Shown here: piece by piece, positions 12,601 through 16,545 of the stretch
How positions within the stretch are numbered: the first letter of the stretch is position 1
Layout: every line of letters starts with the position of its first letter
Assembly (NCBI GenBank): GCA_900617975.1
Contig: UZAE01000945.1
Location: 1 to 16,545, forward strand
Length of the DNA stretch: 16,545 bases
Origin: Rodentolepis nana
Lineage: Eukaryota > Platyhelminthes > Cestoda > Cyclophyllidea > Hymenolepididae
Direction: 5' to 3'
Notes under the pieces: generated by a model
Databases searched by the model: none
The model's input: only the letters and a program-made list of their open reading frames with translations
Told to the model about the DNA's origin: nothing
Made by a program: the position numbers and the translations under genes

Positions 12601-14411
12601 GTCAATCAAAAAACAGACAGTGACGAACAACATCTCTATAGTCATAAATCCCAACCACTATATGATCCAGGCTGTTAACAGTATTTAAAATAAAACACTA
12701 CTACTAATATTTTAAAAATTCTTCAAATGCGACGCAAGGCAAAGGAAATACACTATTGTTGCCACTTTTCCTTTGTGAAATAAAAGTTGTGTCGAGGTAG
12801 GCTACAAATGAACTACTTAATAGTTCATTACTCACTCTGTGACAATTGAAACAAAGGTGAGGTGAGCCTACTTAAAATGGCAAAATTATTGCCTAGTTCT
12901 TAATTTGAACGCTAAAAGCAGAGCTTCGGTAATTAAAATAGGGCACAAATCTCTCCAGCATTTTGGTTATGCAACTAAAATTTGCCTTGTCGCCTTTTTC
13001 CAAAAACCAGGAACCTGTTTGCAACCAATGATCTACCTGGATGTAACTAAATTAGGCGTCATAATCAGAACTAGTTTGAGTTTATTCTAAAATAAAGTTT
13101 ATGTCAGTAATAAATGAGGAGTGATGGGAAGTAAAAATAATAGATCAGACAATTCAGAATAAAATGTTGTTCTGAATATTTGATAACATTTAATATCCAA
13201 TTTGCAATTTCTTGAAAGGATCAAGATAACGCTGACATAAACTTTGCCTTACTGAGACAGTATTCAAATCTGACGTAATTCTTCTATCCTAAAAATGACA
13301 AGAATGCATACTCGTCCTAGATCACTTATCAGAGTGCAAACCCCTTTAAAGCGTAAAGTCTTGGGATCTCTCTGATAAGGAAATCCAATTCTGGTATACC
13401 CTTTATTAGCGATAATTGAATGTGCAATGGTCGATAACAAGCCCGTGGCATTTGCCTTTGAAGTTGAACCAGATACCCGCTGCGTCACCAGCCGGGGTAC
13501 ACTCATATGATTTCATGATGAAATATATTATACTGCTTGCATTGAAGGTCGTTGCCTCGACATTTATTTTGCTAGATTATTTTAATTTGGACAGTATTCT
13601 TGATAACGCAGGATTTAAATTCAAACACAACAAACTTCACGTTTTGGGTCTCGGCATCTTAGTGTATATTTCATGTGGTTTCTTGGTGCATTCAGACATA
13701 AATTGAAGAAGTGGGCATTTCTCCATAGATCTCTCATAAACAATAACTGAGAGCTGTTATTGATGACGGGCTGCAATCGCCTCCTACCTCATTTCCGATC
13801 ACTGGGTGCAGTAATGTCTCACGATCGGCTTGAATAATAAGTAAACATACAGAAACTACTGCAGTAGGCTGACTTAATTTTGTATGATTGATCCAATTTG
13901 ACCGATGCCGACTTTCAGGTCTGGTAATGCAACAGTCAACTTGCTAGTCTGTCAACTCAGACGGATAGAATTTTTCTCCAATTACCGAATAACAACAGTG
14001 ACAACTAAAAGCGAGAAACGCTGACTTGCAATAATAAATAATCCCAAGGATTAATTATCCTTTTCATTGAAGGTGAAAAAAGTTTAAAGGGAAGTTAGCC
14101 TCTTTACTGAATTTAGGTTAAAATAGAATCATCAAAAATATAATTTACGATCCACCATTTCTGTAAGAAATCTTAATTTTTCCATGTATTAAAAACCTCC
14201 AAGATGCGTAACTGAGTGATATATGATTAAATCACTTCACCACTACCTTCTTAACTTCTTAATAATGCAGTAGAATATAAGTTATATCAAATAGATGTGC
14301 TTAACCAATGAAAAGAAATATATTTCTCTAAATATTTTAAAATGTTAGTAATGAGTATTTTTGAAGTGAATACGGGGTTAGGAGTGGTTACGCAAAATTG
14401 ATTGTCGCCAT
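3777..14411 (-). CDS. C1 (DAG/phorbol-ester-type) zinc-finger protein, spliced gene, whole locus
   Basis: This is a spliced minus-strand gene: join of 14411-14392 (tentative), 12098-11906, 11683-11572, 9328-9095, 7464-7339, 6167-5862, 5064-4951 and 3856-3777. Every intron is GT...AG and the phases run 2,0,1,1,1,1,1 without conflict, ending in TAA. The predicted product is about 394 residues. Residues 77-126 form a complete C1 domain with all eight Zn ligands. The N-terminus (1-71) is Ser/Asn/Gly-rich, and the tail (127-394) is Ser/Pro/Thr-rich with R-x-x-S type motifs. C1 domains bind diacylglycerol at membranes or serve as protein-binding modules. No catalytic domain, signal peptide or membrane segment is visible, so an adaptor or regulator is inferred. 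The C1 and its flanks recall Rho-GEF and RASSF-type C1 proteins, but no DH, RA or SARAH domain follows, so the family is left open. The core exons are secure; the N-terminus is not. Confidence 0.8.
3857..4950 (-). other. Intron 7 of the C1 gene
   Basis: GTAAAC...TGCAG, 1,094 nt. It holds the long (TA)n tract and a 64-codon stop-free minus-strand frame at 4419-4610 with no ATG (contains SIPELIASIHKEAGVKLL). That frame does not fit the splice phase and is either chance or a decayed insertion. Confidence 0.7.
3985..4071. repeat. (TA)n microsatellite, about 43 units
   Basis: A pure, uninterrupted TA dinucleotide run lies inside the last intron of the C1 gene, about 130 bp upstream (in gene direction) of the acceptor for the terminal exon. 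The frame that appears to encode an Ile-Tyr repeat here is an artefact of this tract. Confidence 0.98.
4951..5064 (-). CDS. C1 gene, penultimate exon
   Basis: The acceptor is GATTTTAATAG and the donor TCCG|GTAAAC; 114 nt, 37 full codons, phase 1 to 1. C from the previous exon plus CT gives Pro. The peptide contains QDSMKPPFKLMRSSSQVLHK and SYSFRKLIFSSTLNLS. The MRSSSQV segment matches a basophilic kinase pattern (R-x-x-S, R-S-S-S). The upstream in-frame ATG of the simple ORF lies in the intron and is not used in this model. Confidence 0.8.
5065..5861 (-). other. Intron 6 of the C1 gene
   Basis: GTAAGT...AATAG, 797 nt. Nothing else recognised; the minus-strand open frame at 5119-5331 has no flanking splice support. 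Confidence 0.7.
5862..6167 (-). CDS. C1 gene, long Ser/Pro-rich tail exon
   Basis: The acceptor is GTCTCACTTTAG and the donor CTC|GTAAGT, a perfect consensus; 306 nt, 101 full codons, phase 1 to 1. The peptide runs from GNFTSPLEDTASSG to LTSPEPIS and includes STEDIF, SSFNELMSESASGSP, several S-P pairs (SPS, ISP, TSP, GSP) and KRSNSGFS. These resemble proline-directed and basophilic phosphorylation sites, and a 14-3-3 dock around KRSNSG is conceivable. The open frame continues into introns on both sides, but the splice sites mark the real limits. No folded domain is recognised. Confidence 0.85.
6168..7338 (-). other. Intron 5 of the C1 gene
   Basis: GTAACA...TTTAG, 1,171 nt. No further exon or repeat recognised. 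Confidence 0.7.
7339..7464 (-). CDS. C1 gene, basic tail exon
   Basis: The acceptor is TTTTCTTGAAG and the donor TCCG|GTAACA; 126 nt, 41 full codons, phase 1 to 1. The codon split with the previous exon gives Gly. The peptide contains SRIYSSWTVRKRRSHHRPSL, a cluster of basic residues that could be a phosphoinositide-contacting or nuclear-localisation patch (inference), followed by an Ala/Asn-rich stretch. A CTACAG site further in would shift the frame, so the upstream AG was chosen. Because the exon is symmetric, the exons at 9095 and 6167 could also join directly in frame. Confidence 0.78.
7465..9094 (-). other. Intron 4 of the C1 gene
   Basis: GTAGGC...TGAAG, 1,630 nt. It contains the candidate cassette exon at 8223-8366; use of that exon would divide it into introns of 728 and 758 nt. 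Nothing else recognised. Confidence 0.65.
8223..8366 (-). CDS. Possible cassette exon of the C1 gene with two RRxS motifs
   Basis: A very good acceptor (TTTGATTTCTCAG) opens 47 codons in the phase needed to follow the exon ending at 9095: two bases, GA, complete Gly. Two possible donors, after 8223 (GTGGTT) and after 8220 (GTTTGC), both leave phase 1 and so fit the next exon, but both are weak. The peptide is basic (LLSQMNRISRRFSLKNVIQR...) and contains RRFSL and RRTSL, textbook basophilic (PKA-like) kinase site patterns. Reading on gives a TAA at 8206-8208, so this could instead be an alternative last exon; no AATAAA was seen just beyond it. It could also be a chance ORF. Confidence 0.4.
9095..9328 (-). 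CDS. C1 gene, exon encoding the end of the C1 domain and a Ser-rich linker
   Basis: The acceptor is TTCTTATTTAG and the donor TTCAG|GTAGGC; 234 nt, phase 1 to 1. The split codon G+CT restores Ala. The exon then supplies CDISIHHRC and the final Cys of the C1 motif (C-X4-H-X2-C-X7-C), completing the eight Zn ligands. After the domain comes a linker of about 60 residues that is extremely rich in Ser (about 24 of the exon's 77 residues), with Pro and Thr, likely disordered and multiply phosphorylated. A plus-strand ORF across it is only its antisense shadow. Confidence 0.92.
9329..11571 (-). other. Intron 3 of the C1 gene (inside the zinc finger)
   Basis: GTAAAT...ATTTAG, 2,243 nt. It holds the second (TA)n tract and a region at 10534-10798 that is open on both strands (see findings). 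Otherwise AT-rich and featureless. Confidence 0.75.
9584..9644. repeat. (TA)n microsatellite with degenerate TATAAA border
   Basis: About 20 pure TA units (9605-9644) are preceded by imperfect ATATAA/TATAAA units, in the third intron of the C1 gene. The Ile-Tyr repeat ORFs on both strands are artefacts. Confidence 0.97.
11572..11683 (-). CDS. C1 gene, exon encoding the first part of the C1 zinc finger
   Basis: The acceptor is TTTATTTCAG and the donor CAAG|GTAAAT; 112 nt, phase 0 to 1. It encodes HSQKGHSLQDRSF, then the first Cys pair (CSVC), then GGLIWGLAPQGLTC. Numbered from the first Zn His of canonical C1 domains (PKC delta C1B numbering), it keeps Leu20, Trp22, Gly23, Gln27 and Gly28 but has Val at position 11, where typical phorbol-ester binders have Pro. 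The intron falls two residues before the fourth Cys-ligand partner, so the zinc finger is split across two exons 2.2 kb apart. Confidence 0.93.
11684..11905 (-). other. Intron 2 of the C1 gene
   Basis: GTAAGG...TTTCAG, 222 nt, the shortest intron of the gene. Confidence 0.8.
11906..12098 (-). CDS. C1 gene, exon encoding the Ser/Asn/Gly-rich N-terminus
   Basis: The acceptor is TTGTAG with a pyrimidine-rich lead-in; the donor is AGG|GTAAGG. The exon is 193 nt: one base to finish a split codon, then 64 codons, ending in phase 0 to join the C1 exon. The peptide begins SIENLAAASSQASG and ends with a basic segment, FNSKIKSKSSNALFGSWKSR, just before the C1 domain. It is low-complexity and likely disordered apart from the basic segment, which could contact acidic lipids (inference). 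A second frame is also open across this exon, but it would put the C1 exon out of frame. Confidence 0.82.
12234..12308 (-). other. Possible small exon with a phase conflict
   Basis: Between TTTTTAGTTTAG and a reasonable donor (CATTG|GTAAAT) one minus-strand frame is open and reads LKVRGVFDSKSAICRVDD then TSLELI. It ends in phase 1, whereas the next exon at 12098 needs phase 2. It would only join in frame through weak internal acceptors starting at 12078 or 12075. It may be an alternative exon or chance. Confidence 0.2.
13312..13500 (-). other. Coding-like, GC-richer island of unknown origin
   Basis: Several minus-strand frames are open here. One reads through ANATGLLSTIAHSIIANKGY and reaches a possible donor, CGA|GTATGC, after 13312. 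Another reads MKSYECTPAGDAAGIWFNFK and stops at TAA. The donor's phase (0) does not fit the next exon. Exon, pseudogene or transposon fragment are all possible. Confidence 0.25.
14392..14411 (-). CDS. Candidate first coding exon (MATINFA)
   Basis: A start codon in a strong context (AAAGATGGCG) opens six codons and then two bases, GC, before a GTAACC donor. Joined to the first base of the exon at 12098 it completes GCA (Ala), giving MATINFA followed by SIENL. The phase (2) is exactly what the next exon needs. A good 3' splice site (GTCTGTTACAG) lies only 9 nt upstream of the ATG, so the mRNA would have a spliced or trans-spliced 5' end here. The donor is weak at position +5, and an exon this short gives little statistical support. 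A rival exon at 16300-16367 has the same phase. Confidence 0.45.
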
Positions 14412-14420
14412 CTTTTCGTT

Positions 14421-14540
14421 CTGTAACAGACGCGATTATTTAATTATTGAAAATTGGCCAATAGGAAGCGAGTTATTAAGGAGGTTAATATGAAAATAAA
14501 AGCGTGAGAGAGGTCGTTTAGGTAAAACCAAGAGTCTTAC
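14421..14540 (-). other. Possible 5' UTR intron, or trans-splice acceptor region
   Basis: A strong acceptor (GTCTGTTACAG) ends at 14421, nine bases before the ATG at 14411. A plausible donor, TTCGAA|GTAAGA, lies at 14540, so a 120-nt 5' UTR intron is possible. The same acceptor could instead receive a spliced leader, as in flatworms and some other animals. The sequence alone does not separate the two. Confidence 0.4.
14453..14462. promoter_or_regulatory. CCAAT palindrome ATTGGCCAAT
   Basis: A perfect 10-bp palindrome carries CCAAT on both strands, 42 bp upstream of the candidate ATG at 14411. CCAAT is the NF-Y core. It could act as a proximal promoter element if transcription starts between here and the ATG. 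Confidence 0.3.
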
Positions 14541-14814
14541 TTCGAATTAGTAAAAATAGCAGATGCATTTTGGTAAAGAATGTCGATGTAAGTACTGAGA
14601 ATAACAATTGGAAACTTTGTTCCCATCAACAGCAGTTGAAGAACAAGTGTCATGGAAACAAATTGTGCTCAGAAAACTTTGAAAATTTCGTTAAGGGCGT
14701 TGGAACTATTTCATGGCATATTCTTTCAAAAGTGGATCTTACTTCTAGAGGAATGAAGACAGGTATTCCTAAAATTTAAATATTACGCCAATCTGTTTCT
14801 ATGGCAATGTTTTA

Positions 14815-14871
14815 CCGCCAATAAAGATGCAAATTTATACCCAAATGACACCGATTTCATCTATTACGTCA
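14815..14871 (-). promoter_or_regulatory. Candidate core promoter: CRE-like site, TATA box, octamer
   Basis: Reading on the minus strand, TGACGTAA (14871-14864, a CREB/ATF-type site) is followed by TATAAAT (14839-14833), which overlaps ATTTGCAT (octamer, 14834-14827) and then ATTGGCGG (CCAAT/E2F-like, about 14822-14815). A start site about 25-30 bp after the TATA would fall near 14808, about 400 bp upstream of the ATG at 14411. Such short motifs are common by chance in AT-rich DNA, so only their clustering and placement argue for function. Confidence 0.3.
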
Positions 14872-14875
14872 GAGT

Positions 14876-15563
14876 GTATGAGATAGATGGAAATTGCATG
14901 TATTAAGTGAAGTGAAAGGCCAATCACACTTCTTGATTCTAATAAACACGAGAGGTACTACTAATCAGGCAGTACTTAACATTTTCACTTCTTTTACTGC
15001 CTTAATGGACTTAATAGCACTGGCAAATATCCGTTCACTATGCCCTTTTTTCATCAAAAATTAATGAATTTGAGAACGAATAACGCAGATTTCCGAAATT
15101 GAATAGTCTCTCAGTAAAATGGAAAAAGAAATTCAAAATATTCATGGGAATAAAAAATAATGGAATTAAAAATGGATTAATGTTTCACTAAGATGGGGTA
15201 TATAGCACAACGTCTTCTATAAGCGTTGAAATATACAGGCCACTTAAGTATACTTGATAAGATATTCTTAAATTTTAGACCAGTAGTAGGCTTTGTGGTA
15301 TTTGACAAATTTCAAAGTACAAAATTGAGAAAATCAATCAAACTCAAAATTTCAACAGTATAAATTTATTTCTCATTTCAAAAATACCATGAATAGGTCT
15401 TAATCACCTATATAACAAAATTTTAATATCCAAAATGAAAGATAGAATTCAGGGCTTTTACAAAATTAATCTTTCATACGTATAGTATATAAAGTTAAAA
15501 GTATTTCTCTGGGGAGCAATAATCATTTTTTTGTGCCCAAAATACCTAAATATACCACGGCAT
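14876..15563. other. AT-rich stretch upstream of the candidate promoter
   Basis: Nothing recognised on either strand: no long frames, repeats or splice-site chains. Confidence 0.5.
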
Positions 15564-16009
15564 TTAGTAGCCCAAATCGGAAATGGCAAGCCTACGGAAT
15601 ACTATCTTTTCCATCATCTCCCAGTAAAAGCTGGTTAGAATCTCCAACGTTACCCAATTTTCTTTCTCATTTTTTTCAACGCAAGACAAAATACACTTCC
15701 CAATAAACTGTGCCACGAAGGAATGACAAGAGGTGGATGGAGGTAAAAGCCTTTTGCATGGAACAACAACTGCCAAACATTAATGAATTTCGCAGAGAAT
15801 GCAGGCCAAAAAAGTGCCTAATAAATTGCCATTGAATAGGCATACAGCATGAGTATGGGCCGTGTTGATGTCCCACACAGAAGTTTAACAACCACAAGCA
15901 TCTCTCGCCTGAAGCAGTGATTTGTGGTTTTGCCTAACATAGGTCCTTTTGTTTGCACATGTGTTTTCGGATTTCCATGAAGATTGACATTGATATTTGC
16001 TATTTCCAA
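15564..16009 (-). pseudogene. Possible decayed coding sequence, unidentified
   Basis: Three overlapping open frames on the minus strand follow each other for about 450 bp. The 16009-15818 frame reads into TSTRPILMLYAYSMAIY and then a single TAG, after which the same frame stays open for about 55 more codons (ALFWPAFSAKFINVWQLLFH...). A frame with one stop and compositional contrast to its surroundings suggests an old gene or transposon fragment. No family was recognised; chance is not excluded. Confidence 0.2.
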
Positions 16010-16299
16010 AAGTATACAACCAAATACTCACTTAGTACATGGTGAATTAATTTTCTGCTTTATTAAACACAGGGAGAATTCCCTCTCACCTCTACTTTTG
16101 CCTAACCACACCTGAGCTTTCTTGCTTATTCTTGTTCAGACTTTATTTCTAAATTTGTTTTGCACGTTGAATGGCATAGATGGGGGGTTATTAGTGATTA
16201 GGTTTCAATCAATGATTATAGTCCAGGGGTGTGTGATAGACTTACCTCCACGTGGTGCACCCTGGGCAACGTATACTAGTACGCAAAAAAGTCTATTAC
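16010..16299. other. Stretch between the decayed fragment and the alternative first exon
   Basis: The minus strand carries two consensus-like donors, GAG|GTAAGT near 16246 and CTAA|GTGAGT near 16030. On the plus strand there is a CACGTG palindrome at 16251-16256 next to GTGCAC. These could belong to noncoding first exons or to the transposon-like repeat to the right. No gene is assigned. Confidence 0.35.
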
Positions 16300-16367
16300 C
16301 TGACAGTTGACTTCAAACTTCCATGACCCCACTGTATGTCATATTCGACTACTTTCACAGTACTCAT
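16300..16367 (-). CDS. Alternative candidate first coding exon (MSTVKVVEYD...)
   Basis: On the minus strand an ATG in the context GGTGGGATGAG starts 22 open codons (begins MSTVKVVEYDIQWGHG) and ends at a good donor, CAG|GTAATA, with two bases left over (AG). Joined to the exon at 12098 this makes AGA (Arg) and keeps the C1 reading frame, so it could replace the exon at 14392-14411 through an alternative promoter. An in-frame TAG lies a few codons upstream of the ATG. Against it: it sits about 55 bp from a dispersed repeat and could belong to a transposable element, and 22 open codons are not rare by chance. A further strong donor, GAG|GTAAGT, follows at about 16246. Confidence 0.25.
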
Positions 16368-16419
16368 CCCACCTTTTTTCCACCTTATCTACCTTCGTCT
16401 TTGATTCACTCTTCTGTTC

Positions 16420-16524
16420 CTCCCCCCTCTTGAATTTTTTACACTTTGATGTTCCTTCCCCTCTGTGAAGACTGAAGTCAACTAAAGGGCTAATGATAAC
16501 AATCAAAACGCCTGCCATTTGATA
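16420..16524 (+). repeat. Dispersed repeat, copy 2
   Basis: This is the second copy of the sequence at 1-105. Similarity stops at CATTTGATA, after which this copy carries a TAA repeat and copy 1 does not. A shared end followed by a variable simple-sequence tail is what retroposon (LINE/SINE) 3' ends look like. How far the element extends to the left of 16420 cannot be judged, because copy 1 starts at the window edge. Confidence 0.8.
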
Positions 16525-16545
16525 TAATAATAATAATAATGATTA
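16525..16545 (+). repeat. (TAA)n tail after the dispersed repeat
   Basis: About five TAA/ATA units followed by TGATTA abut the end of repeat copy 2. This suits a retroposon tail, or microsatellite expansion from one. Confidence 0.6.

Larger units (their letters stand above)
12099..14391 (-). other. Intron 1 of the C1 gene (if the first exon is at 14392)
   Basis: GTAACC...TTGTAG, 2,293 nt. It contains a possible small exon at 12233-12308 and two relatively GC-rich, coding-like islands at about 13310-13560 and 13640-13870, whose origin is unknown. If the first exon is at 16300-16367 the intron is about 4.2 kb. Confidence 0.45.

Noticed and set aside
13484..13500. Possible tRNA-like or SINE internal promoter (GGTTCAACTTC on the minus strand nearby)
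   Set aside because: The B-box match is imperfect, no A-box is spaced correctly upstream and no cloverleaf can be drawn.
3777..14411. Calling the gene a Rho guanine-nucleotide exchange factor
   Set aside because: The C1 and Ser-rich linker recall GEF-H1-type proteins, but the frame ends with a stop and poly(A) signal before any DH or PH domain.
14570..14779. Plus-strand 69-residue ORF
   Set aside because: It starts at TTG, has no splice or promoter support, and its composition resembles noncoding AT-rich DNA.
1..16545. CRISPR arrays, bacterial operons, rRNA or tRNA genes
   Set aside because: No spaced repeats, ribosome-binding sites with contiguous ORFs, or RNA gene signatures were found; the window is eukaryotic in structure.

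Overview
This window looks like animal nuclear DNA: it is AT-rich, its coding sequence lies in short exons separated by GT...AG introns of about 0.2-2.3 kb, and it holds long (TA)n microsatellites and a dispersed repeat. There are no bacterial operons, CRISPR arrays or recognisable tRNA/rRNA genes. A parasitic or free-living flatworm would fit (AT-rich, intron-rich, with a splice acceptor 9 nt before a start codon as in trans-spliced genes), but the sequence does not prove the phylum.

The main content is one minus-strand gene that fills most of the window (about 14.8 kb down to 3.72 kb). I assembled it by hand from seven well-supported coding exons (12098-11906, 11683-11572, 9328-9095, 7464-7339, 6167-5862, 5064-4951, 3856-3777) whose splice phases all agree, plus a short first exon that is less certain (best candidate 14411-14392; rival 16367-16300). 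An AATAAA signal lies 35 nt after the stop codon. The predicted protein is about 394 residues: a short Ser/Asn/Gly-rich N-terminus, one complete C1 zinc finger (H-X12-C-X2-C-X13-C-X2-C-X4-H-X2-C-X7-C) at about residues 77-126, and a tail of about 270 residues rich in Ser/Pro/Thr and basophilic kinase-type motifs. No kinase, GEF or GAP domain is visible, so it is best described as a small C1-domain adaptor or lipid/protein-binding protein of unassigned family. Five consecutive introns after the C1 domain, from inside the zinc finger to the last exon, are all phase 1. Every tail exon can therefore be skipped without a frameshift, and one extra candidate cassette exon (8366-8223) fits the same phase.

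Layout from left to right: 1-105, a truncated copy of a dispersed repeat; about 106-3720, intergenic with no recognised gene; 3720-14420, the C1 gene with its introns, which hold two (TA)n tracts and some coding-like fragments of unknown origin; about 14420-14875, a candidate promoter/5' UTR (CRE-like site, TATA, octamer, CCAAT palindrome); 14880-16299, mostly unexplained DNA with one decayed coding-like stretch; 16300-16367, an alternative first-exon candidate; 16420-16524, the second copy of the dispersed repeat in the same orientation, ending in a (TAA)n tail.
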